From positions 1 through 64,000 of the forward strand of contig CASICJ010000002.1 of NCBI GenBank assembly GCA_949373085.1: DNA of 64,000 nt, in the 5' to 3' direction. Source of the stretch: an uncultured Verrucomicrobiales bacterium. GTDB lineage: Bacteria; Verrucomicrobiota; Verrucomicrobiia; Verrucomicrobiales; Akkermansiaceae. Position numbers and translations under genes: made by a program. This document shows, one piece after another, positions 44,736-53,821 of the stretch. A model generated the notes under the pieces. The model searched no databases, had not been told where the DNA came from, and was given only the letters and a program-made list of their open reading frames with translations. Positions within the stretch are counted from its first letter, which is position 1. Each line of letters begins with the position of its first letter.

Positions 44736-46811
44736 TCATTTCCGTATCCGGAAGAAGATCCGGGGCTCAATATCGGTGTCGAGGCCCGGCACGCCCGAAG
44801 GAAAAATATAAATCGTCTTCTCACCCTGAGACTGAACACCATCATCGATCTCAACCCAAGTCGCAAGATCGAGACTTGCCTCAAGAATGTAGGCCGTATT
44901 CGGGCGAGAGTTCCATGTCAGCGAAACATTACTATTTTCTTGGCGGTCTACAGAGGTGATCCCAAAAATAGTTCCTCCTCCGGTAACTTCTATTGGAGTA
45001 GCGCCGGAGGCTAATTCCGCAATTGTTGTTGCCGGGAGGACCGATGACCAAAGAGAGACCTCATCTACCAAGCCCTGCGCCCAGTGAGAAGGATTAGCTC
45101 TCAAAATTGCTCCAATCGTAGTATAATTGACATCAGGTGAGACGATATCTTTAAAAGTCCAATTATCTCGATCCAGAACCCCATCAACATACAGTTGAAT
45201 AGGTCATTGTGGCGTCATCATGAGTGTAGGCAATATGGTGCCAAGTATCATCGAAAGGCTCAGTAGTTGAGAACTGATGATTGGGGCTTCCCCCATCTCT
45301 TAAGTAAACATCAACTGTATTATCAGATCCATTATTGCGGGTTCCAATATTGAACAAAGGATCATTGCTAAATTCAGAGCTTTCCGAGAAAAACCGCCTA
45401 TCATTTTGATCAGCCCCGGCGGCTTTGATCCACATCGAAATCGTAAATGCCGCATTTTTGAAATCGGCAAGATGTCGTTGGCACTGCTCTTTCTTACCAG
45501 AAAATCTTCGATGCCATCGAAAGAGGCTACAGCCCGTCCCTCACTAGTGACGAAGTTCGTGGCGTCCATGTTGCGTAATTCGAGATCGTAGCCGTATGGC
45601 CCTAGATCAGGAGTGGTAGCTCCATCGGTCGAATCAAGGGGCCAGTAGGCCGCTAGGGTATCATCTTCAGAGGGAAAGCTATTAGGGTCTTTAGGATCTG
45701 TGCCAGCCAAGATTTCGCCGTTATCAGTGATGCCATCACCATCAGTGTCAGCTGCAAGGGGGTTGGTTCCTCGAGTCACCTCGTCTCCATCGAGCAGACC
45801 ATCACCGTCAGAATCGGGATCAAGAATGTCGGTCCCAAGTGCAATTTCTTGAGCATCTTTGACTTCGTCTGAATCGGTATCCGCATCGTTAGGATTGCTT
45901 CCGTTGGCAAATTCATCAGCGTTTGTAAGCTGATCATTGTCTGGATCGCCATTGGCACCATTCTTTGGATCAACGGAACCATTGTCGTTTGGATCTAGCC
46001 CGTTTTCTACTTCCCACTTGTTGGGAAGGCCATCATCATCGAGGTCCAGATTAGGCTTTACCCCAGTGAGTTCGTCCGCAGATGTCCCCTCAGCCAGTGA
46101 AGCAATATCGTCAGCGCTGAGAATAGAATCCCAGATAGCGACCTCGTCAATGTTACCAAAATAGTTACAGCAATCGCTTACTCGAAGGATCCCCCCAATT
46201 GTCGTTGTCGTCGGGATGAAATCATTAACGGTATTATAGTCAAATTGGCTATCGAAGACTCCATCTATATAAAGGTCCATGACCTTTCCTTGGGCAGTCC
46301 ACGCAACATGGTGCCAGGTATCATCAAAGGCGATTCCGATCGAGCGGGGATGGTTTAATGAAGCCCCGGCACGGATGTAAATGTCAACAGTCCCATTGTC
46401 GGCATTATTGGCTGTTCCGACATTAAATAGAGGATTATTGTCGGTGGACTGGGCTTCCGAAAATATTCTTTTGTCTCGGTTCTGGAGTCCGTCTGCTTTC
46501 ACCCACATTGAGACGCTGTGAAAGGGTTGGGCTGTGATCGCGAGACCTTCCTTCGGAGAAGGATTGATGGCCCCGTAGGTGCCAGGCTGACCGTCAAAAA
46601 GAATCGATTGTCCACCTCCTAGAACCGTTGGAGATTCAGGAACGTAGGAAGCTCCACCAAATAATTCTCCGGCATTTCCATTTCCGGAAGAATCATCGAA
46701 ATTTCCATCGAACTTATAGTAGCCGACGAGTTCGGATTGAGCGGAAAACGGCAGGAGAGCAAGAGATCCAGCGAGAATAGGTCTCCAGTAGGAGGGTGTT
46801 TGATAATTCAT
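44736..46811 (-). pseudogene. LamG / thrombospondin-type-3 surface protein, two frameshifts
   Basis: From ATG 46811 (MNYQTPSYWRPILAGSLALLPFSA, signal peptide): LamG domain 1 (~30-235), TSP3 calcium-type repeats (~250-375; DLDDDGLPNKWE, DPDSDGDGLLDGDE), then LamG domain 2. The frame breaks near nt 45470 in an A5 run (expected KNAAFTISMWIKA) and again near 45205 (expected QLYVDGVLDRDN). The last part holds LVDEVSLWSSVL and the shared C-terminal module (YILEASLDLATW...FFRIRK). Repairing two 1-nt indels gives a ~690-aa protein. LamG domain 1 is a close paralogue of the next gene upstream. Confidence 0.8.
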
Positions 46812-46835
46812 TATAATTTTATTAGGGGACAAAAA

Positions 46836-46863
46836 ATGAGCCGGCCCCTGGTTGCCGGCTCAT
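46836..46863 (-). terminator. terminator between tandem LamG genes
   Basis: Stem ATGAGCCGGC (46836-46845) / GCCGGCTCAT (46854-46863), 8-nt loop, T-run on the minus strand. It ends the transcript of the PEP-CTERM LamG gene just before the second LamG gene begins. Confidence 0.9.
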
Positions 46864-46910
46864 AAAAGATTAACTGAGGTTCTTGACGAATTCCCGAACC
46901 TTCAAAGAGC

Positions 46911-47699
46911 CTAGCGCCGGCGACGCAGAGCAAAAATGAGTCCAGTTAGGCACAAGACTGCCGAAGTAGGCTCAGGAATTCCGGAAAGCGAAGTCGCACT
47001 CGCACCACCTGCAAGAGATGTAATTTCTGCCGTACTCAGATCCGAATCCCAGAAGCTCACATCATCAATAGATCCATTAAAGTTACAGCAATCTGATCCT
47101 CTAAGTATACCACCAATTGTAGTAGTATTGAGCTCTTGGAATGCTGGAATGGCGGAGTAGTCAAAGGTCGTATCAAAGGCGCCGTCTATATATAGATCGA
47201 GCAGGCCGTCAGATCCACCACTGAATGCGACGTGATGCCAAGTGCCATCAAAAGCTTCTCCAGTAGAACGTGGGTGATTTAAGGAAGCCCCATTTCGAAT
47301 ATAGATATCAACAGTGCCATCATTGGCATTGTTGGCTGTTCCCACATTAAAAAGAGGATTATTATTTGTAGAGGTTCCCTCAGAAAAAATACGCTTATCA
47401 CGGTTGGCCGTGCCATCAGCATTGACCCACATTGCGACCGAGAAGGTTTCGTTTCTTACCAACTGCAATCCTCCTTCAATACTTCCATAGGTGCCTGCAG
47501 CACCGTCAAAGACAGCAGATTGTCCCCCGCCAATGGCACCTGCACCAGCGCCGTAGCTGACTCCACCAAGCATTACACCATCGTTTCCATTACCAGATGC
47601 ATCTGCGAAGTCCCCATCAAGTGGATAATATGCAATAAGAGAACCCGAGGCCGCAATTACGCCCGAAGCAAAGGCTAGTGTGGTAAGTTTGTACATCAT
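46911..47699 (-). CDS. LamG-domain PEP-CTERM protein
   Basis: 262 aa from the first of two adjacent ATGs (MMYKLTTLAFASGVIAASGS, signal peptide). One LamG/concanavalin-like domain (~25-230; LIAYYPLDGDFADASGNGNDG; GTWHHVAFSGG; LDLYIDGAFD). The C-terminus IPEPTSAVL + hydrophobic stretch + RRRR is a PEP-CTERM sorting signal read by exosortase. So it is exported and processed at the envelope, possibly into extracellular polysaccharide. Confidence 0.88.
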   Translation of the reverse strand: MMYKLTTLAFASGVIAASGSLIAYYPLDGDFADASGNGNDGVMLGGVSYGAGAGAIGGGQSAVFDGAAGTYGSIEGGLQLVRNETFSVAMWVNADGTANRDKRIFSEGTSTNNNPLFNVGTANNANDGTVDIYIRNGASLNHPRSTGEAFDGTWHHVAFSGGSDGLLDLYIDGAFDTTFDYSAIPAFQELNTTTIGGILRGSDCCNFNGSIDDVSFWDSDLSTAEITSLAGGASATSLSGIPEPTSAVLCLTGLIFALRRRR

Positions 47700-47843
47700 C
47701 TTTTTTGTTAGATCCTGTAGGTAAAACATGTGAAAAAAAATCAGGCAAGCCGTTTTTTCAAAAAATCGGCTATCAAAGGGACTCAGAGGGCTAATACTCT
47801 CCGGGACAATAAATTTTCTCAAGAACTTGCTTTTAGCCCTTAA

Positions 47844-48617
47844 TTAAAATTGGTCCTGAGAAGCCGCTGAGCTAGAGGTTTTAAACCGAGTAGAACGACC
47901 CCTGCCTTTGACTAGCTCAGAAAGCTGTTCCGGGCGTCGGCCATTGGCCACAACGACTCCGACTCCCGCTTGAGTGGCATAATCTACCGCTTGCAACTTT
48001 GAAGCCATCCCACCAATCGAAAATTTTCCACTCTCCGCTCTTACCAACGTGGCAACCTTGGAGAGATCTTCCACATTTTCAATGAGCTGGTTCTCCGCAT
48101 CAAGAAGTCCGTCCACCGTGGTCAAAAGAATCAATTGACGAGCATTTAAAAACTCCGCCACCCGCGCCGACAGCATATCATTATCCCCCACCCGAAGCTC
48201 CTCGATAGCCACGGAGTCATTTTCATTGACGATGGGAATAATATCACCCTCTTCAAGAAGACGATGCATCGTTGCAGAAATCCGATCACGATTCTCTTCT
48301 AGATCAGCACCTGTCAAAAGAAGCTGAGCCACGTCCAAATCGAATTGTTCAAAGACCGTTTGATATCGCTGCATGAGTCGGGCCTGGCCAATCGCGGCCG
48401 CTGCTTGACGAGTTTCGACATCATTAGGATAAGCCGTCAAATTGAGTGAGCTTACGCCCGCCCCAACGGCTCCGGATGAAACCATGACACAAGGATAACC
48501 CTGAGCCTTAATCTCGGCGACAGCTGTCACTAGACGAACTAAAGAAGAGCCATCTAGAGTCCCGTTTTGGCGAGTCAAAACACCCGTGCCGACTTTTATA
48601 ACGATTAAATCTTTCAT
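47844..48617 (-). CDS. proB: glutamate 5-kinase (no PUA domain)
   Basis: 257 aa. First step of proline synthesis. Amino-acid-kinase fold: IVIKVGTGVLT, VSSGAVGAGVSSL, VNENDSVAIEELRVGDNDMLSA, GTGGM-type loop SIGGMASKLQA. The C-terminal PUA domain of E. coli ProB is absent, as in many short forms. GTG at 48620 is also possible, but ATG 48617 fits better. It follows argS with at most 3 nt between. Confidence 0.93.
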   Translation of the reverse strand: MKDLIVIKVGTGVLTRQNGTLDGSSLVRLVTAVAEIKAQGYPCVMVSSGAVGAGVSSLNLTAYPNDVETRQAAAAIGQARLMQRYQTVFEQFDLDVAQLLLTGADLEENRDRISATMHRLLEEGDIIPIVNENDSVAIEELRVGDNDMLSARVAEFLNARQLILLTTVDGLLDAENQLIENVEDLSKVATLVRAESGKFSIGGMASKLQAVDYATQAGVGVVVANGRRPEQLSELVKGRGRSTRFKTSSSAASQDQF

Positions 48618-48620
48618 CAC

Positions 48621-50378
48621 TTACATCCGCTCGGGGACTGGAATCGCTAGCAAGTTTAAACCATCCTTAAGGACTCGCGAAGTCAGATCGCAAAGAATTA
48701 AACGGCTTTCGCGGGTTTGCCCTTCGGACTTTAGAACCGGACACGCCTCGAAGAAAGAATGGAAAGCTCGTGCTAGCTCCAAAAGATAAGTCGCCAGCAA
48801 GTTCGGGCGATAATCTTCAACAACTTGGTGCACTTGATCACTATAACGATTTAACATCCGAACCAGATGAATTTCGGATTTTTCAGTCAGCTGTAAATTG
48901 CCTCCCTTTAATTTAACTTTTTCGTTGAGCTTCCGGAAAATCGAACGTGACCGAACGTAACTGTAAAGGAGGTAAGGCGCGGTATCTCCTTCAAGCGCAA
49001 CCATCTTATCAAGATCGAAAACGTAGTCCGACATACGATGGTGAGAGAGCTCGGTAAACTTTACCGAATTCACGCCAATCAGTTCTGCAAGCGAGGCCTT
49101 CTCCTCAGCGGTTTCAAGATGGCTTTTTTGGTCCACCACGATTTGTGCGGCTTTCACAGCGTCATTTAAAACATCTTCGAGCTGCGGCAAATCACCAGCT
49201 CTGGTCTTCAACGGCTTACCATCTTTTCCTAAGATAGTGCCAAAAGCAACATGAACTAGATTGACCTCTTTGTGACCCAAGCGTTTTGAAGTATCAAATA
49301 GCTGAGAAAAGTGGCCTCCTTGCCGAAAGTCTACGACATACCAAATCTGATCAGCATTCCACTCCTTCACACGATGTTCGACGGTCGCGATATCGGTTGT
49401 CGCATAATTAAACGCTCCATCACTCTTTCTGATCATCATCGGAAAATCCTGCCACTCACCATCACGATTGATCTTGAAAGGATCATGCTTTGGCTTTCCC
49501 GCTTCATTAGAAAAGATGCAGATCGCTCCGTCACTTTCACGAGCCAAGTCATCACCAACGAGCTGCTCAACTAAGGGCGCCAAAGCATCATTGTAAGCAC
49601 TTTCGCCCATCCAATGATCAAAACTCACATCAAGCCGATCGTAGATCTGATTAAGCCCCTTCCGAGAAAGCGCCAGACAACGTTCCCAAATCGCCTTATT
49701 ATTAGGATCACCCTGCTGAAGCTTTACCAACTCGGCACGGCACTCTTCTTTCGTCCCCTCGTCTTCCTTTGAAGCATCCGACGCAGTCCGATAAAGCCGG
49801 AGCAATTCCTGCAATGGTTCGGTCTCCAACCTCTTTTCATCGACATCTTTTTTCCAAGCCCAAGTCACCATTCCAAACTGAGTCCCCCAGTCGCCAATGT
49901 GATTATCCTTAATAACCTTGTGACCAATCTTCGTGGCCACCCGCGAGAGACATTCACCAATAATGGTCGAGCGAATATGCCCAACGTGCATGGGCTTCGC
50001 AACATTGGGCGCCGAAAAATCGACGACAATAGTTTGCGGTGCTTTAACTTGCGAAACAGACAAATCGTCGGACTCCCACTGGGCTCGCGCCAAACCAGCC
50101 CACGCCTCTGCCTTTAGGGTGAAATTTAAAAAGCCCGGGCCAGCAATCGAAATCTCACAAAGATCCTCCGCCGCAATCCGGCCCGATAAGTCTTCGGCAA
50201 ACTCACGTGGATTCTTTCCAAGCCCCTTCGCCAACATCATAGCGATGTTACTCTGGAAGTCACCGAAACGAAGATCCGCCGCCTTGGTCACTTGGACCCG
50301 GGCAGGATCGGGAACCGCTATCTCGAGAGACTCGAGGGCGCTGAGAACTTTCTCACGAAGAATTTCGGGAATGGTCAT
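48621..50378 (-). CDS. argS: arginyl-tRNA synthetase
   Basis: 585 aa. Charges tRNA-Arg. N-terminal additional domain (to ~110), HIGH-type motif PMHVGHIRS near residue 130, a KMSKS-like loop degenerate as in many ArgRS (KPLKTRAGD), and the anticodon-binding DALR domain at the end (LARAFHSFFEACPVL). It sits between ptsN and proB in one operon. Confidence 0.96.
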   Translation of the reverse strand: MTIPEILREKVLSALESLEIAVPDPARVQVTKAADLRFGDFQSNIAMMLAKGLGKNPREFAEDLSGRIAAEDLCEISIAGPGFLNFTLKAEAWAGLARAQWESDDLSVSQVKAPQTIVVDFSAPNVAKPMHVGHIRSTIIGECLSRVATKIGHKVIKDNHIGDWGTQFGMVTWAWKKDVDEKRLETEPLQELLRLYRTASDASKEDEGTKEECRAELVKLQQGDPNNKAIWERCLALSRKGLNQIYDRLDVSFDHWMGESAYNDALAPLVEQLVGDDLARESDGAICIFSNEAGKPKHDPFKINRDGEWQDFPMMIRKSDGAFNYATTDIATVEHRVKEWNADQIWYVVDFRQGGHFSQLFDTSKRLGHKEVNLVHVAFGTILGKDGKPLKTRAGDLPQLEDVLNDAVKAAQIVVDQKSHLETAEEKASLAELIGVNSVKFTELSHHRMSDYVFDLDKMVALEGDTAPYLLYSYVRSRSIFRKLNEKVKLKGGNLQLTEKSEIHLVRMLNRYSDQVHQVVEDYRPNLLATYLLELARAFHSFFEACPVLKSEGQTRESRLILCDLTSRVLKDGLNLLAIPVPERM

Positions 50379-50389
50379 ATCTGAAAATT

Positions 50390-50857
50390 TTAAGCAGTGA
50401 CAGCCGAGTCAAAAATTTGGCAGATTTCCTCGGCAGTCGTTGCCTCCATTAGCGCCTTGCGCTGATCCGCCTTATGGAAAAATCGGGCTACCTCAGCGAG
50501 TAATTGGAGATGCCGGGCACCCTGATCCTCGGGAACCAACATTAGAAATATAAGATTAGAGGGGACATTGTCCGGGCAATCGAAATCAATCCCTTCCCGA
50601 GATCGCCCAAAGACGACAAGAGTCTCTTTCAGCCCCTTGACTTTGGCATGAGGAATAGCCACTCCAGAACCCTGTCCGGTACTTATATGCGACTCGCGCT
50701 CGAGAACCGCATTGCCCACGCAATAGCAATCACCAGAAGAAACCTTCCCAATTTTAGAGAGGTGACCGATCATCTCAAGTACTACCTCCTCGTGGTCAGT
50801 CTCGGCAAGTTCGAGAATGACCGACTCGGAAGTAAGCAATTTATGGAGTGCTGACAT
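50390..50857 (-). CDS. ptsN: PTS EIIA-type nitrogen-regulatory protein
   Basis: 155 aa, EIIA-Fru/Ntr fold. Phospho-acceptor His70 is in GVAIPHAKV. Other marks: LLERESHISTGQGSG and LIFLMLVPEDQGARHLQLLAEVARF. No EIIB/EIIC is fused, so a regulatory role is more likely than sugar uptake. First gene of the ptsN-argS-proB unit. Confidence 0.88.
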   Translation of the reverse strand: MSALHKLLTSESVILELAETDHEEVVLEMIGHLSKIGKVSSGDCYCVGNAVLERESHISTGQGSGVAIPHAKVKGLKETLVVFGRSREGIDFDCPDNVPSNLIFLMLVPEDQGARHLQLLAEVARFFHKADQRKALMEATTAEEICQIFDSAVTA

Positions 50858-51061
50858 AATAAAGATTCCTACGAAGACGGATCCCGCGGGAGGACCGTGC
50901 TAATAGAGCCGTCCTAAAGAAACAAGGGCAAATCCGATTGAGACCCGCCACAGGATCACGGATTTGGAGTCGCGAGGACTTCACAACCAGCCACACCTCG
51001 ACTATCTTTCCTTCGCAGTTCAATCCGCAAGAGCGTTTTGAGCCAACCTCACAGGTCACTT

Positions 51062-51808
51062 ATGCTCCTCAAACTCACCATTGCTTACGACGGCACCCGC
51101 TTTGGTGGGTGGCAAATTCAACCCAATGCCGACACCATTCAAGAGCGCATCGAAGGAGCTCTCGCGGACGTAGCCAAAGAAAAGATCCGCCTGCATGGAT
51201 CCGGCCGGACCGATGCCGGGGTTCACGCGCTTGGACAAGTCGCACATTTTGATGCGCCAGATCGCCTTACTATGAATCCCTTTAATTGGGTTCCCGCGCT
51301 CAACACAAAGCTTCCTCCCGAAATCCGAATCATGGAGTGCACCGAAGCTCCTGATGACTTCCATGCCCGTTTCTCGGCCCGCTTAAAGAGCTATACCTAT
51401 CGACTTTGCCTCTCTCCTATCCTTCCCCCTTTCCTCGCAAAGCGGGCCTGGCATCTCCCGAGACAACTCAATCCAGTCGATCTCGAGGAGGCCCTATCAT
51501 TTTACCGGGGAAACCACGATTTCCGTGCCTTCGCCGCAAACCGCGGCAACGAAACAGAAGAGACAGACTACGTCCGCGAAATTACTCGTGCTGATTTTAA
51601 ACAAGTCGATGAAGGTTACTTAATCACCTTTACCGGAAATGGCTTCCTTTATAAAATGGTCCGTCTTCTTACTGGAGGAGCAGTGCAAGCGGCGCAAGGC
51701 TACCTTCGACAAGATGATCTTTATAACCTTGTCAATTTGCCAAGTGGCAAAAAATCGCCCCTTTGCGCCCCACCTGACGGACTCACCCTACTCTCGGTTG
51801 ATTACTAG
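51062..51808 (+). CDS. truA: tRNA pseudouridine(38-40) synthase
   Basis: 248 aa from ATG 51062 (MLLKLTIAYDGTRFGGW); the ORF opens 8 codons earlier without support. Catalytic Asp51 in GSGRTDAGVHALGQ; FHARFSAR and the C-terminal GNGFLYKMVRLLTG are diagnostic. It modifies the anticodon arm of many tRNAs. Confidence 0.95.
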   Translation: MLLKLTIAYDGTRFGGWQIQPNADTIQERIEGALADVAKEKIRLHGSGRTDAGVHALGQVAHFDAPDRLTMNPFNWVPALNTKLPPEIRIMECTEAPDDFHARFSARLKSYTYRLCLSPILPPFLAKRAWHLPRQLNPVDLEEALSFYRGNHDFRAFAANRGNETEETDYVREITRADFKQVDEGYLITFTGNGFLYKMVRLLTGGAVQAAQGYLRQDDLYNLVNLPSGKKSPLCAPPDGLTLLSVDY

Positions 51809-51866
51809 CTTGTTACTGCAACGATAACCTTGCCAGCACTGGCACCATCAGCGAGATTAGCCCTGC

Positions 51867-52490
51867 GTGAAAGAAGCACCTGAAAAAACTTGGAAACAAG
51901 CGCTCGTTTCGGCAGCTCTTGTTCTCGCTGGTTCTTTTGCGATCCTTTTCCCAGCATGGTTGCCCGATAAACCAAATCTTCCCACTGAAGAAGGCATAGT
52001 CGAGGGCCTGCAACTTGTCTTACTCCTAACTACTTCCGCATTCTGGTTTGGAGCTGCTCATCCGGCAGGAAAAGTCGGACCGTTCTACCAAATCATGGGT
52101 GCCATCACACTGAGCTCCGCGCTTGGAGAAGGAGATGATTTAATTGAACGAACCACCCACTTTGCCGTCGAATGGTTTTTTATCCCGCTCGGGATTTACT
52201 CTCTTATCAAATTTAAAAATCATCGGAAACACCTCGGCGCGTTCATCAATGAATTCGTGTCACGGCCTGCTGCGGGGTTCTTCGCCTCTGCATTCATGCT
52301 CATCTTTGTTCTCGCTCGTTTTCTGGGCACCTCCCTGCTCTGGAAAGCATCCCTCGGGGAAAACTACCATCCTGATGTTCCCCAAACCGTTGAGGCTTAT
52401 CTTGAACTCCTCGCAAGCTACCTGCTCCTCATTGGAACTATCGGATTGTGCCTTGCTCCGCGATCGCACGACCCCACCGAGCTCGATTAG
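51867..52490 (+). CDS. multi-pass membrane protein of unknown function
   Basis: 207 aa with a GTG start. Five hydrophobic segments (~12-30, 45-62, 74-85/100-115, 135-155, 178-197). No motif I can assign. Its stop is followed directly by the ATG of the GT4 gene (0 nt), so the two are co-translated and may share a role in the cell envelope. Confidence 0.7.
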   Translation: MKEAPEKTWKQALVSAALVLAGSFAILFPAWLPDKPNLPTEEGIVEGLQLVLLLTTSAFWFGAAHPAGKVGPFYQIMGAITLSSALGEGDDLIERTTHFAVEWFFIPLGIYSLIKFKNHRKHLGAFINEFVSRPAAGFFASAFMLIFVLARFLGTSLLWKASLGENYHPDVPQTVEAYLELLASYLLLIGTIGLCLAPRSHDPTELD

Positions 52491-53528
52491 ATGGAAGTTC
52501 CTCGGCTCATTCTCGGAAACTCGAACAAGCGCTTTTCGGGCGTTACTTCGACGATGCTCCAGACGCTTCCAGAAGTCCAAAAAATCATGCCGCTTGCCGT
52601 CATGGGCCGCCACCACCTTCCATCCGGCACGCCGACCATCCGATTCTTGGATCTCATTTCTCTCAAGGACAAAACCCGGATTTTTCACGCTCGCCGAAAT
52701 AATGAAATGATTCAGGCTCTCGCCGTCCGCAAACTTGGCGCGAAAATTAAAATCATCTTCACCTCGACCGCTCAACGCCACCACACCCAATTTACCCGCT
52801 GGTTAATATCGCAAATGGACGGTATCATCACGACATGTTCGGCTGCAAATTCCTACCTTGAAACTCCCGCTAATATCGTGATCCCACATGGTATCGATCT
52901 AGAACGCTACCAACCTCCTGTCGACAAACAAAAAGCTTGGGACGCTCTTGGTTTCCCAGGGAAATTTGGAATTGGGATCTTTGGCCGCGTCCGGCCCTCT
53001 AAAGGAATCGATATCCTCGTCGATACAGCCATTCACGTCCTTAAAAATAATTCTGAACCCACGGTAATCATTGTTGGTGAGACTACCCCAAAGTTTCGTG
53101 ATTACCAAAATAGACTTCAGGCTAAAATTGAGAAAGCCGGACTTTCTAAGAGGATCATTTTTCATGGAAAACAGCCCAGCAACGCGCTGCCTGGTCTCTT
53201 TCAAGGGATGTCAATTGTAGCAGCTCTTTCTCGAACCGAAGGATTCGGCCTGACTATCCCAGAAGCCATGGCAAGCGGCTGCGCGGTCTTAGCATCATAC
53301 GCAGGAGCTTGGCAGGACATCATCACCGAAGGACTTCACGGCTTCACGGTTCCTATCGATGATCTCGAAGCAACTCAAACAAGCCTTGAAAAGCTCCTGG
53401 ATACAGATCTCGATGAAATGGGAAGCGCTGGACGGGAGCATGTGGAGAAGCACTATACGATTCAGCGCGAAGCTAAATCTCTAGTGAATTTTTATCAATC
53501 GATTCTCCACGAGGAAAGCGGCAACTAA
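52491..53528 (+). CDS. GT4 glycosyltransferase, LpcC-like
   Basis: 345 aa. GT-B fold: acceptor-side start NSNKRFSGVTSTMLQ, nucleotide-sugar site GIFGRVRPSKGIDIL and EGFGLTIPEAMASGCAV (EX7E motif). The N-terminal NS.kRfSGVTSt string is typical of LPS-core mannosyltransferases of the LpcC kind. So a lipopolysaccharide-core role is a reasonable inference, in line with lpxK and waaA. Confidence 0.85.
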   Translation: MEVPRLILGNSNKRFSGVTSTMLQTLPEVQKIMPLAVMGRHHLPSGTPTIRFLDLISLKDKTRIFHARRNNEMIQALAVRKLGAKIKIIFTSTAQRHHTQFTRWLISQMDGIITTCSAANSYLETPANIVIPHGIDLERYQPPVDKQKAWDALGFPGKFGIGIFGRVRPSKGIDILVDTAIHVLKNNSEPTVIIVGETTPKFRDYQNRLQAKIEKAGLSKRIIFHGKQPSNALPGLFQGMSIVAALSRTEGFGLTIPEAMASGCAVLASYAGAWQDIITEGLHGFTVPIDDLEATQTSLEKLLDTDLDEMGSAGREHVEKHYTIQREAKSLVNFYQSILHEESGN

Positions 53529-53821
53529 ATCATAGCTACTTTTCACAGGTTATTCGGGCGCCCCTTTAAGATCAACAGATCAGAATCCATCAGTTCTGGT
53601 TGCCAAAAAGGTAAGGCGCTCATCAAAAAGGATCCACACTAGGAATTTCCATGAATCGCTAATTTTTAAATAAGAACGATTCAATCCTGTTTGAATCTGG
53701 ATAAAGGTCGTCCTTTTATAAGAATACTTCGGAACAGCCTTTAGCCCTTGAAAAAATCAGTGAATGTGAACAATCACCCTTCCTGCCGGGGTTTCTGCGG
53801 CGGGCTTGCTCCAAACAACTT

